Assembly (NCBI RefSeq): GCF_900537115.1
Contig: NZ_UNRG01000001.1
Span: 745,121 to 809,120 of the forward strand
Origin: Arthrobacter sp. Alg241-R88
GTDB taxonomy: Bacteria; Actinomycetota; Actinomycetes; Actinomycetales; Micrococcaceae
DNA: 64,000 nt
Reading direction: 5' to 3'
A model generated the notes under the pieces. That model was not told the origin of the DNA. It did no database searches and worked only from the letters and a program-made list of their open reading frames with translations. A program made the position numbers and the translations under genes. Below are positions 19,592-31,482 of this stretch, piece by piece (within the stretch, counting starts at the first letter, position 1; every line of letters begins with the position of its first letter).

Positions 19592-21058
19592 GTGGCAATC
19601 TTTACGGACCCTATCAGGGAACATGCTGATTTCGGGCCGGGGGATGCCGAATGGCTGCACCTCCTGGTGGGGGACTGGCAAATGGTCGCGGACCTGGCGT
19701 TCGCAGACCTGGCGCTCTGGTTCCCCCACCCGGACCATGGGTACGTGGCGCTGGCGCACGTCCGGCCCTCCACCACGCATACGGTGTTCCACGGCGACTT
19801 CGTGGGGGAACCCATCCGCTCGGATCTCCAACCCCTCGTGGACAAGGCCTGGAACAGCCGCTCCATTGAACGCTCCAGTGAAACCAACTGGAGCAGTGAC
19901 ATGGCGTTGCGGGTCGAGGCGGTACCTATGGTCCGGAACGGCCGCACCCTTGCCGTTGTCACCACCCACATGGACCTGTCGAGCTCGCGGATGCCGTCCC
20001 GGCTGGAGCTGACGTACCGGCAGTGCGCTTATGACCTTCTGCGGATGGGCACCCTTGGGTTGTGGCCTGACTTCGCCTCTCCCACTGGTTCCCGCCGCGG
20101 AGCCCCCCGTGTGGGGGACGGGTTGATCAGGCTCGACGCCGAGGGCATCGTCCAGTATGCCAGCCCCAACGGTGTCTCGGCTTTCCGGCGCCTCGGCGAC
20201 GGTGAATCCCTGGAGGGCCGCTCGCTGGCCGAGGTTACTGCGAGCCTGCTCAAGGACCGCCGCATGGTGGACGAGACCTTGCCCCTGGTGGTTACGGGCC
20301 GGATGCCCTGGCGCAGCGAAATTGAATCCCGTGGGGTGAGCCTGTCCCTGCGGGCGATCCCGCTGCGTGATGAGCAGCAGCGCTTCGGTGCGCTGGTCCT
20401 TTGCCGCGATGTGTCCGAACTGCGGCGGCGCGAGATGGAGCTCGTGACCAAGGACGCCACCATCCGCGAAATCCACCATCGGGTTAAAAACAATTTGCAG
20501 ACCGTTGCAGCGCTGCTGCGCATGCAGTCCCGCCGCATGGTCAGCGACGAGGCGAAACAGGGACTCGAGCAGGCGATGCGCCGGGTGGCCACCATCGCGC
20601 TGGTCCACGAAACCCTGTCCCAGGGCCTGACGCAGAGCGTGGACTTCGACGAGCTGATCGGGCGGCAGTTCCGGCTGTCCGCAGAAGTAGCCTCGCCATC
20701 GCAGCAGGTCAGGACCGAGCGCTCCGGTTTGTTCGGCGAACTGCCCAGTGACTTCGCCACTCCGCTGGCGCTGGTCATCAATGAACTGGTCACCAACGCC
20801 GTTGAGCATGGCCTTGAGGGGCGTACCGGCACCGTATGGCTGCTGGCTGACCGGTCCGAGGGGGACGACGGCGAGGAGCTGACCGTCACCATTGCCGACG
20901 ACGGTGTGGGCCTGCCCGACACACCCCACGTTGAGGGCCTGGGGCTGCAGATCGTGCGCACCCTGGTGACCAGCGAACTCGGCGGCACTATCCAGTGGCA
21001 GCCGCGTGAGGGCGGCGGTACCGCCGTTCAGATCCGGCTCAGCCTGGCCGCGAAGTAG
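19592..21058 (+). CDS. pdtaS: Sensor histidine kinase PdtaS
   Basis: 488-residue cytosolic histidine kinase matching mycobacterial PdtaS. The N-terminal GAF-like domain (about 1-150), a PAS domain (about 170-290), the HisKA_2 dimerisation/phosphoacceptor motif IREIHHRVKNNLQTVAALL (His near 294) and a HATPase domain (ALVINELVTNAVEHG, VADDGVGLP-type G1) are all present. Its partner PdtaR is an ANTAR RNA-binding regulator that is not in this window. GTG start with GGAGGTGCA upstream. A strong hairpin terminates it. Confidence 0.92.
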   Translation: MAIFTDPIREHADFGPGDAEWLHLLVGDWQMVADLAFADLALWFPHPDHGYVALAHVRPSTTHTVFHGDFVGEPIRSDLQPLVDKAWNSRSIERSSETNWSSDMALRVEAVPMVRNGRTLAVVTTHMDLSSSRMPSRLELTYRQCAYDLLRMGTLGLWPDFASPTGSRRGAPRVGDGLIRLDAEGIVQYASPNGVSAFRRLGDGESLEGRSLAEVTASLLKDRRMVDETLPLVVTGRMPWRSEIESRGVSLSLRAIPLRDEQQRFGALVLCRDVSELRRREMELVTKDATIREIHHRVKNNLQTVAALLRMQSRRMVSDEAKQGLEQAMRRVATIALVHETLSQGLTQSVDFDELIGRQFRLSAEVASPSQQVRTERSGLFGELPSDFATPLALVINELVTNAVEHGLEGRTGTVWLLADRSEGDDGEELTVTIADDGVGLPDTPHVEGLGLQIVRTLVTSELGGTIQWQPREGGGTAVQIRLSLAAK

Positions 21059-21065
21059 GACATCA

Positions 21066-21110
21066 AAAAGGCCCTGGCGGCAACCTCGCAGGTTGCGGCC
21101 AGGGCCTTTT
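21066..21110. terminator. Long-stem terminator between pdtaS and whiB1
   Basis: 20-bp arms with one mismatch (AAAAGGCCCTGGC... and GGCCAGGGCCTTTT) and a 5-base loop. A-run on one side and T-run on the other make it a bidirectional intrinsic terminator between convergent genes. Confidence 0.9.
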
Positions 21111-21145
21111 AAGTGTTTTAGCTTGCGCCTAAGTACCCGATGGAA

Positions 21146-21394
21146 TCAGGAAGCCCGGCGGGCGCGCGCTGCCCGGCGCTTCAGGGCGCGGCGCTCGTCT
21201 TCGCTCATGCCGCCCCAGACACCGGCATCCTGGCCCGACTCGAGGGCCCACTGCAGGCAGGTGTCCACTACCGGGCACCGACGGCAGACGCTTTTCGCTT
21301 CCTCAATCTGCAGGAGCGCCGGGCCTGTGTTCCCTACGGGGAAGAACAGTTCCGGGTCCTTTTCGAGGCACGCTGCGCGGTTACGCCAATCCAT
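21146..21394 (-). CDS. whiB1: WhiB1-type iron-sulfur transcription regulator
   Basis: 82-residue Wbl protein closely matching mycobacterial WhiB1. Four cysteines bind a [4Fe-4S] cluster (Cys in MDWRNRAAC, the CxxC of VCRRCPV, then C in DTCLQWAL). The GVWGG turn and the basic ERRALKRRAARARRA tail for DNA contact are intact. WhiB1 binds the sigma factor region 4 and is NO-sensitive and essential in mycobacteria. The start at 21394 (MDWRN) matches the family; an in-frame ATG at 21412 would add six residues, and neither has an ideal ribosome-binding site. Confidence 0.93.
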   Translation of the reverse strand: MDWRNRAACLEKDPELFFPVGNTGPALLQIEEAKSVCRRCPVVDTCLQWALESGQDAGVWGGMSEDERRALKRRAARARRAS

Positions 21395-21428
21395 GCTGAT
21401 CAGTTGCTCCATTTCTGGGAAAAGCCCT

Positions 21429-21444
21429 TGTGAAATTATTCACT
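21429..21444 (-). promoter_or_regulatory. CRP-like palindrome upstream of whiB1
   Basis: TGTGAAATTATTCACT fits the CRP/FNR-type consensus TGTGA-N6-TCACA in 9 of 10 specified positions. It is centred about 42 bp upstream of the chosen whiB1 start. In M. tuberculosis whiB1 is known to be controlled by a CRP homologue, so conservation of such a site is plausible. Confidence 0.6.
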
Positions 21445-21505
21445 AGTAGCTACAAAGGAAAGGGGCCCGGCAGGGCCCCGTTGGTCATCTGAGTCAAGCC
21501 TGTCA

Positions 21506-21524
21506 TGTTAACGCTGTGTAAACA
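21506..21524. promoter_or_regulatory. Imperfect inverted repeat upstream of whiB1 and the 21625 gene
   Basis: TGTTAACGCTGTGTAAACA has 7-bp arms with one mismatch (TGTTAAC/GTAAACA) around a 5-base spacer. It lies in the divergent region between whiB1 and the small membrane protein gene. Possible operator; a GGGGCCC-GGCA-GGGCCCC hairpin sits nearby at about 21462-21479. Confidence 0.3.
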
Positions 21525-21624
21525 AGGGGTAATAAGGCTTGAAATCCCGGGAACGCTGAGCGATACGTCACAGTGGCGGTACTTGCCCTCACCACTGTCC
21601 GACTATGTCCGGTAGGGTGCCAGT

Positions 21625-22107
21625 GTGTCAAGACCCCCTGTATACCCCACTGACCCGCCGAACCCGTCAGAAGGCCCAGACGCGGAGCAGCCGGCGGGCG
21701 GCACCCGCCCGGCACGACCGGCTGCTGTCTTCGTGGTGGCGCTGATAGTGGCGACGGAAGCGACGGCCCTGCTGGCGGCTGCTGCGTGGTACGGCTACCA
21801 GTTGGCAGCGGGCAGCCCGGTTCTTTCTTTTTGGGGCGCAGTTTTCACCCTTGCGCTGCTCCTGGCTTTTTCGGCCTGGCTCTATTCAGTGGCGGTGTTT
21901 CTTTACCGGGGATACCGGTGGACCAGGGCTGCCGCGCTGGTGGCCCAGTTGTTCGTTCTGACCATCGGATTCCCCACGTTGACTGGTGGTCTTCCTTTGG
22001 CTGGCATGGTGATGCTGATTCCTGCGGCCACGGCCATCGTGCTGCTGTTCCACAACAAAGTCATCAGTTTCGCCTCCCGCACCGGAAGCTCGACGCCGGC
22101 CCTCTGA
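21625..22107 (+). CDS. Small four-helix membrane protein, unknown function
   Basis: 160-residue integral membrane protein. A Pro-rich cytoplasmic N-terminus (about 1-33) is followed by four hydrophobic segments: about 35-57, 65-88 (LSFWGAVFTLALLLAFSAWL), 100-118 and 122-142 (GMVMLIPAATAIVLLF). No catalytic motif is visible and I do not recognise a named family. GTG start. It is divergent from whiB1 and convergent with the EssC-like gene. Confidence 0.65.
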   Translation: MSRPPVYPTDPPNPSEGPDAEQPAGGTRPARPAAVFVVALIVATEATALLAAAAWYGYQLAAGSPVLSFWGAVFTLALLLAFSAWLYSVAVFLYRGYRWTRAAALVAQLFVLTIGFPTLTGGLPLAGMVMLIPAATAIVLLFHNKVISFASRTGSSTPAL

Positions 22108-22205
22108 GTGCCCGCACCGGGTTACCTTTTTCTGGTCTAGCCGCTGCCCCACATTCCTTCTGACCTCGGTTCGCCGCAGTTGTGGTTGACCGCTGATCCG
22201 GCGCA

Positions 22206-25200
22206 TCAGGCCTCGCCCTCGGATCCGGGCGCAGCCCAGCCCACCTGGATGGACCGCGCGAGGCCTTGCGAGATGAAGATCCCCCTGCCCGGTGGTGCAC
22301 TGGCCTCCACCTCGAACCGGACGCCGAAGAGATCGCCGTCAGACAGGGAACGTGGTGCCAGCAGGAGGCCGGTGCCCGCCGAACGGGAGCACATGATCAG
22401 CGGCACGCGTTGCAGGAGCATTGGACTGTAGGTCGCCGTGAGGACCACTGGGTGCCCCAAGGCATTGAAAGCCGACAAGTCCCGGATGGCTTCGGCGGGG
22501 AGAAGGTCGGCGTCATCGACCAGCGCCACCGTACCCTTTGATGTTTCTCCTGCTGCCGCAGTGGCAAGCGATTGCTCCCAGAAGTCGCGGAGATCCGTGC
22601 CTTCTTTGGGATACAGCCACTGGCGGCCTTCGGAATTCATGAGCGGCAGGGCGCTTATGAAGTTGCTTTTCCCGGCGCCCGGACCGCCCAGGACAGTAAA
22701 CACCCCTGCCGCCTGAAGCCGGCAGGAGGTTGGCTCTAGTTCATCACCGCCAATGCCAATGAGGATGTCCTGCAGTGTGGTGCTACCCGGAGCGCGTGGT
22801 GGTTCGCCCGGCTCCGTCAGGTCCTGTGCGCCTAGACCGGAACGTGTCATGTCCCGTATTTTCAAGGCTGGCACCAACGCGGGAAGTCGATCGATGCGGA
22901 AGGGCCGTTTGGAAAGCCGGCTCTCCGAGCTCCCCACGCTCTCCGGGCCGGTCACCCTCTCAATGCCTTCTTGGCCGTTCACCCCCTTAACCCCCTCGTG
23001 GCCGCCGGCCGCCGCCCTTGAATCCAAGCGCGGCTGGTTGTACAGCTGGCAAACGGCAGGCACTTCTCCGGACATCGGACCGAACACCACGGCGCGCCCC
23101 TTAAGCTCCGCAGTGGCCGGCATTCGTGGCCATGCAATGCGGCTGTCCGCGTTGGAACCGGTGGGGAAGTAGACCCGGTTGGGAAATGCCGACAGTGCCC
23201 GGGAATTGACGAGTTCGCGATCGCCGGCGGCAGTCACGACAATTCCTGCCTGCCCGCCATCACGGGCAAGGTCCTGGACGAGATCTTCAGCCCAGGCCAA
23301 AGGCCCGGCCCGGAAGGCCGAAACCCAGGATCCCCATCCGGAGATGACGAGTACCAAGGGCACTTCGCCATGGCCGCCACCTTGGCCCAACCGGCGTGCC
23401 AGCTCCTGTTTGAGGCGCTCGAGCACGCGGACGGCCCGCCGCAGCTCATGCAGGCCCGCATGTGCGCCAATGGCGGGGTGCGTGGCCAAGGTCAGGAAAG
23501 TACCACCCGCATCAAGGATGTAGCAGTGTGCTTCGACCGGGTTGAGGAGCAACTGCATTACAGCCAGTTCGAGCGCTTCGGTGGCACCGGAAGACGGCGC
23601 ACCGATAAGGGCCAAGTGACCGTCTGCGGCCGGATTCCACACAAGGGGCACCAGTCTCTGCTGGTCCGGCAGGTCCAACAGTCCGAGCTCAATCGCCCAA
23701 TCCTGGTTCCCGTGGCTACCTGGTGGAGATGCCGAAGTGGTCTCGGGAGGGGCTGGCAGGTTCGAAGGGAGGGGAGGGGCGACCGGTAGCCTCGGGGCCC
23801 GTCCCTTCCGCTCACACCACAGGTTCCGCACCAGATTTACCAGCGGGGCTGCTGCCTGGGCAGGTGTTTGCCCGGCCGGGAGGCGACCTTCAGGCCCGCC
23901 CCTCTCGGCTGATGCAAGGCAGTCCGCGGCGAGCTCCACCTTAACGGCACCCGCAGGGCGGGAACCACCATTATGGATTGGAGCTAGGGAAGCAGTCTGG
24001 AATTCCTGGGGAGCCTCCGTACCGCGAGCCAGGAAGGCGCGTCCCGGCGCGTCAATGCTGATGCCGGCGGCCGCTTTGGAACTGATGATGTCTGTGGACT
24101 CCATCTCCGATTGCACCCTCAGGGCAATGCTTGAGGTGACGTTCGCCCGGATGTCTGCTGTGAGGGCCCCCTGCGGCCGTTGGGTGGCCATGACCAGATG
24201 AATTCCAAGCGAGCGCCCGATTGCCGCGATCCGCAGCAGTTCGCGGAGTACTTCCGGGGCATCATCCACGAGCATGCGGAACTCATCAATGACGACGACC
24301 AAATGGGGGAGGGGGAAGTTCTCCGAAGCGCCGGAGGACCGGTAGGCAGCGAGGTCCGGCACTCGGGCTGCAGCCAGCGCTTCCTCGCGCAGCCGGATTT
24401 CCGCGCGGAGAGAGATGAGGGTGCGTTCGAGTTCGTGCGCGGACAAGTCGGTTAGCAGCCCGACGCAGTGGACCAGTTCCGTGAGGGGACCGAGCCCGGC
24501 GCCGCCTTTGAAATCGACGAAGAGGAAATTGACCCGGTCGGGTGGATGGCTGAGGGCCAAAGCCAAGGTAAGGGTCCGGAGCAATTCAGACTTGCCGGAG
24601 CCGGTTGTGCCCGCGACCAGGAGGTGGGGGCCGTCGGCCTGGAGGTCCAGGATACGCACTCCCGTGGCGCTGAGCCCCAGCGGAACGTGCAGGCCGTGGT
24701 TGCGGGTGCTGGCTTTCCATCGTGCAGCAGTGTGGTGCGGAGAGAGCGACAGCACCTCCGGGAGTGAGCACACTTCGGGGACAGCCGGCTCCTCGGCATC
24801 CCGCCGCTCCTGATGGACGGCCAGCTGTCTGCAGAAACTCAGGAATACGTCTTCGCGTGCCAGATCCGGGACGAATGCAATGTCACCGGCCGCGAGCCGC
24901 AGGAGGGATTTCCGCTCGGTAAGTTCCACATCCCAGGTGCCGGCACTTTCTGCAGTCGAAAACTGGAGGACCTGCCAGCCGAGTGCCGCCGCACTTTCGG
25001 CAATAGTGCCGCGGTCATCCTCCGCGTTGGAAGATGCCAGCAGCAGGACTACGCCGTGTTGGTAGCCACGCCCGAAGCCCGCGCTAAGAATGGGGAGGAT
25101 GTCGGCCGCGGAAGCGGTGAGAGTGACGCTTGGCAGGTATCGGGCAGCCAAGGGCAAGCGGCCTGCTTGGCCGCAAATGACGATTCGTGTGCCATGGCCC

Positions 25201-26327
25201 CTGGGGTAACCCGCCAACTGCATCAGGAGGGATCGGATGATGCCGTCAGCCACGTGGTCTGACCCGCGGAATGTTGTGGGCCTCGCCGGGTCCAAGGTCA
25301 CGGGAACCGCGTCCAGGCAGGGAAGGCCCACCGACGTAGCGGCGGGCTCTACTTTCACATTGGCTGGCTGCGGAGCCTCCCCCAGCCGCAGCCAAACCCT
25401 GTCCTCGCCGGAGGAAACAGCGGTGATGCCCTGGTTCTGGCTGACAGCCAGGGCCAGGAGTGCCAGGGACGGGCCGGACCGTCGTCGTCGTTGCCGGTCT
25501 TCTTCCACGGCGGCTGCAATGGCTTTTCTCAGCTCGCGGCGCTGGCGCCGTTCTGAGGCGAGGGGGACAAGGACGGACACTGCCGAGACGGCGGCAAAGG
25601 CGAGGAACATCCACAATCCGGTGAGCACGGCGAGTCCTATTCCGATCAGCAGGGGAAGAACTGCCGTCAACAGGAGCAAAGCCCTGTTGGCCGTGTCCGC
25701 ACGTCCCGGGACAGTGAGGGGCCGCTGGGTGGAAGTCCCGGCGTCGGCCAGCGTCTTGGCAGCCAGGTCCACAAAAACCAGCGACATCGTTGTGTTGCCG
25801 CACCGGATGCTCGACTCGGTGGAGACGACGGCGTTGCGGATCCGTTTGCCGTCGACGTGGATGCCGTTGGCGCTGTCCAGGTCAATGATCATGATGTCCG
25901 TCTCGGCGACAACGAGGCGGGCGTGTTCGCGGGAAAGTTCGGGGTCGGGGATCACGATGCGGGTTCCGCTCCGCCCGATGGTGTAGGAGCCTCGCCGCAG
26001 GGGCACCACGGTGCCCGCCCCGACGCCGGTGTGCACTGCCAGGGCGAGCGGGGCGTCTTCACCAGGCATCCGTCGTCGTGCCTTCAGAGCGTTGCGGTGG
26101 CAAGCCCCATCCACAAGGATGGCACCGTTCACCAGTGGGGCCGTTCCCACGCTCATGGAATCGATGTCTTTGCCCTGGATGGAGATCGGACCAGTTCCGA
26201 ACCTTTGGATCAGTCGGACACGGATGTCCTCGCCGGTGGTCCCTTCGGGCGCATCGATAGTGAGTTCGAGTGGTGATTCCTGCAGCCCGGACCCCGGGCT
26301 GCGGACGAGCGTGCAATGGAGTTTCAT
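22206..26327 (-). CDS. EssC/EccC-type FHA-FtsK/SpoIIIE ATPase (orphan type VII secretion motor)
   Basis: 1373 residues. The N-terminal ~80 residues resemble the EssC N-terminal module. An FHA domain follows (about 95-175, YTIGRSG, ELSREHARL), then two adjacent TM segments (about 217-258). Three FtsK/SpoIIIE domains come next. Domain 1 has an intact Walker A VAGTTGSGKSELL near 575 and FLFVDFKGGAGLGPL. Domain 2 (GAPSSGATEAL near 905) lacks the Walker lysine. Domain 3 has GGPGAGKSNF near 1215 and a LVDDAD Walker B. This is the layout of the type VII secretion motor. No WXG100 substrate, EccB, EccD or MycP gene is next to it. A 12-mer with a DnaA-box core lies 73 bp upstream. Confidence 0.85.
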   Translation of the reverse strand: MKLHCTLVRSPGSGLQESPLELTIDAPEGTTGEDIRVRLIQRFGTGPISIQGKDIDSMSVGTAPLVNGAILVDGACHRNALKARRRMPGEDAPLALAVHTGVGAGTVVPLRRGSYTIGRSGTRIVIPDPELSREHARLVVAETDIMIIDLDSANGIHVDGKRIRNAVVSTESSIRCGNTTMSLVFVDLAAKTLADAGTSTQRPLTVPGRADTANRALLLLTAVLPLLIGIGLAVLTGLWMFLAFAAVSAVSVLVPLASERRQRRELRKAIAAAVEEDRQRRRRSGPSLALLALAVSQNQGITAVSSGEDRVWLRLGEAPQPANVKVEPAATSVGLPCLDAVPVTLDPARPTTFRGSDHVADGIIRSLLMQLAGYPRGHGTRIVICGQAGRLPLAARYLPSVTLTASAADILPILSAGFGRGYQHGVVLLLASSNAEDDRGTIAESAAALGWQVLQFSTAESAGTWDVELTERKSLLRLAAGDIAFVPDLAREDVFLSFCRQLAVHQERRDAEEPAVPEVCSLPEVLSLSPHHTAARWKASTRNHGLHVPLGLSATGVRILDLQADGPHLLVAGTTGSGKSELLRTLTLALALSHPPDRVNFLFVDFKGGAGLGPLTELVHCVGLLTDLSAHELERTLISLRAEIRLREEALAAARVPDLAAYRSSGASENFPLPHLVVVIDEFRMLVDDAPEVLRELLRIAAIGRSLGIHLVMATQRPQGALTADIRANVTSSIALRVQSEMESTDIISSKAAAGISIDAPGRAFLARGTEAPQEFQTASLAPIHNGGSRPAGAVKVELAADCLASAERGGPEGRLPAGQTPAQAAAPLVNLVRNLWCERKGRAPRLPVAPPLPSNLPAPPETTSASPPGSHGNQDWAIELGLLDLPDQQRLVPLVWNPAADGHLALIGAPSSGATEALELAVMQLLLNPVEAHCYILDAGGTFLTLATHPAIGAHAGLHELRRAVRVLERLKQELARRLGQGGGHGEVPLVLVISGWGSWVSAFRAGPLAWAEDLVQDLARDGGQAGIVVTAAGDRELVNSRALSAFPNRVYFPTGSNADSRIAWPRMPATAELKGRAVVFGPMSGEVPAVCQLYNQPRLDSRAAAGGHEGVKGVNGQEGIERVTGPESVGSSESRLSKRPFRIDRLPALVPALKIRDMTRSGLGAQDLTEPGEPPRAPGSTTLQDILIGIGGDELEPTSCRLQAAGVFTVLGGPGAGKSNFISALPLMNSEGRQWLYPKEGTDLRDFWEQSLATAAAGETSKGTVALVDDADLLPAEAIRDLSAFNALGHPVVLTATYSPMLLQRVPLIMCSRSAGTGLLLAPRSLSDGDLFGVRFEVEASAPPGRGIFISQGLARSIQVGWAAPGSEGEA

Positions 26328-26400
26328 CGGTACGGATCCTCACGGCCTTTCAACCCACGCTAGTGAGCGGAACGCCGCGCGGGTTCACCGAGTTTCCGTA

Positions 26401-26409
26401 TGTGGACAA
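26401..26409 (-). promoter_or_regulatory. DnaA-box-like TTGTCCACA upstream of the EssC-like gene
   Basis: On the minus strand, in the same orientation as the EssC-like gene and ending 73 bp before its ATG, is a perfect TTGTCCACA. The flanking GTTGTCCACATA 12-mer is identical to that upstream of comF. Role unknown; see findings. Confidence 0.5.
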
Positions 26410-26502
26410 CTCCGTGCGCGCCCCCGCGGTGAGGAACGCTACAAACTGCGACCCGAGTTTGCGGTCCTGGGCAATCTCCTGGCGGGCTGGATGAGCGCTT
26501 GA

Positions 26503-29765
<3,263 letters not shown>

Positions 29766-30635
29766 ATGGCCGGTCAATCCGACCAGCTGGTAAAACCTGG
29801 AAGCGGACGAGGACTTCTCGACGTCTACGGGGATAGGTTCCTGCTCAAGCTGCTGGTGCGCAAGGAAATCAAGGTGCGCTACCGCGGCTCGGTACTGGGC
29901 CTGTTGTGGTCCTACGTCAAGCCGTTGGTGCAGTTCCTCATCTATTTCGTTGCACTGGGCATTTTCCTGAACCTTCAGCGTGGCACTCCCAACTACGCTA
30001 TCTATTTGTTTGCCGGGATTGTTCTGGTGAACTTCTTCACAGAGTCGCTGTCCAACGCAACCCGTTCAATCGTGGACAATCGTGATCTGATTCGGAAGAT
30101 CTATCTCCCTCGGGAACTGTTTCCCGTGTCCACTGTGTGGGTTTCGGCTGCTCATTTCCTGCCGCAACTTCTGGTGCTGATTGGCGCCTGTCTTGTTGTG
30201 GGCTGGACGCCGTCGATCCTGCAACTGGCGGCCGTGGTCCTGATTTTCGGCATGGTCGCAGTTCTTGCCACCGGCCTGGGCCTGATGTTCGGTGCTGTCA
30301 ACGTATATTTCCGCGATTCCGAAAACATTGTGGATATGATCGTGATGGTCGTGACCTGGGCCTCTCCCGTACTGTACGTCTGGTCGATGGTCGAACGGGT
30401 GATGGGACCGTGGTTCTGGGTCTATCAGCTGAACCCCATGACAGTAGCCGTCGAAGTCTTCCACTGGGCGTTTTGGGAACCGACCTTGAAAGCAGATCAG
30501 CTGGTCGCCGACACAATGCCGCCCGATCTGCTGACGGTCTGGTTGCCCGTAGCAATGCTGGTGACATTGGCAGTGCTGTTCCTGGGCCAGCTGACGTTCC
30601 GCCGCCTTGCCATCCATTTTGCACAGGAGCTTTGA
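29766..30635 (+). CDS. wzm: Polysaccharide ABC exporter, permease
   Basis: 289-residue ABC-2 type permease with about six hydrophobic segments and the family signature KEIKVRYRGSVLGLLWSYVKP near residue 40. It forms the channel that exports lipid-linked glycan, here presumably galactofuran, given its position straight after glfT2; the mycobacterial Rv3783/Rv3781 pair is the likely parallel. It shares its boundary with glfT2 without a gap and is followed by the ATPase gene after one base. Confidence 0.88.
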   Translation: MAGQSDQLVKPGSGRGLLDVYGDRFLLKLLVRKEIKVRYRGSVLGLLWSYVKPLVQFLIYFVALGIFLNLQRGTPNYAIYLFAGIVLVNFFTESLSNATRSIVDNRDLIRKIYLPRELFPVSTVWVSAAHFLPQLLVLIGACLVVGWTPSILQLAAVVLIFGMVAVLATGLGLMFGAVNVYFRDSENIVDMIVMVVTWASPVLYVWSMVERVMGPWFWVYQLNPMTVAVEVFHWAFWEPTLKADQLVADTMPPDLLTVWLPVAMLVTLAVLFLGQLTFRRLAIHFAQEL

Positions 30636-30636
30636 G

Positions 30637-31392
30637 ATGACTTCCCACGGCAACGTGGCCATCAGTTGTGTGGGCCTCAGGAAGCAGTTTGTCCTTCGCC
30701 ATACGCGGTCGTTGAAGGAAGCCCTTGTCTGGCTCGTTAAGGGCCGCAAGGGGGATCTGTCCAAGAAATTCCTGGCCCTTAAAGACGTCTCCCTTGAAGT
30801 GAAACAGGGGGAGACTGTGGCGCTGATGGGCCTGAACGGCTCTGGAAAGTCGACCCTGCTGAAGCTCATTTCCGGAGTCTTGCAGCCCGACGGCGGGACA
30901 GTCCGGACGCGGGGCCGGGTGGCCGGACTGATTGAAGTGGGTGCAGGGTTCCACCATGACCTCAGTGGGCGGGACAACGTGTACCTCAATGGCGCCATTC
31001 TCGGGATGACTGAGAAACAGATCGATAACATGTTTGATTCCATCGTCGAATTCTCGGAGATTGGCGAGTTCATCGACACGGAAGTCAAGTTCTATTCGTC
31101 TGGAATGTATCTCCGGCTCGCTTTCTCCATTGCAGTACATACCGATCCGGAAGTGTTCCTGATCGACGAAATTCTTGCTGTCGGCGACGAACCCTTCCAA
31201 CGGAAGTGCATCGCAAAAATCAAGGAACTGGCCGATTTGGGCAAGACCCTGTTTGTGGTCAGCCATGATCTGGACCTGGTCGCAACTGTCTGTGAGCGAG
31301 GCGTCCTCCTGGAGCACGGCCAAGTCATCATGGACGGAGATGTGCACGACGTGGTTTCGGAACTGCGCCGCCGGTCACTCACCGAGACCTAG
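30637..31392 (+). CDS. wzt: Polysaccharide ABC exporter, ATP-binding subunit
   Basis: 251-residue ABC ATPase of the polysaccharide/teichoic-acid export type. Walker A is GLNGSGKSTLLKLI (about 64-71), the signature loop is the family-typical YSSGMYLRLAFSIA (near 150), and Walker B is VFLIDEILAVGDE. There is no C-terminal carbohydrate-binding extension as in E. coli O9a Wzt, so export probably does not depend on recognising a capped chain end. The start at 30637 follows GGAGCTTTGAG; the frame is open from 30607. Last gene of the glf operon proper. Confidence 0.9.
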   Translation: MTSHGNVAISCVGLRKQFVLRHTRSLKEALVWLVKGRKGDLSKKFLALKDVSLEVKQGETVALMGLNGSGKSTLLKLISGVLQPDGGTVRTRGRVAGLIEVGAGFHHDLSGRDNVYLNGAILGMTEKQIDNMFDSIVEFSEIGEFIDTEVKFYSSGMYLRLAFSIAVHTDPEVFLIDEILAVGDEPFQRKCIAKIKELADLGKTLFVVSHDLDLVATVCERGVLLEHGQVIMDGDVHDVVSELRRRSLTET

Positions 31393-31482
31393 CAACAGAA
31401 GCCGGTGAATTAGCGTTACCAGGTTTCCTGGCCGGCACCTCAGTATCAGTATCTGTCCCAAATCTCCCGAGAGTGGTGTTCC

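Noticed and set aside
19487..20929. 480-codon antisense open frame in pdtaS
   Set aside because: Shadow of a well-supported kinase gene on the other strand.
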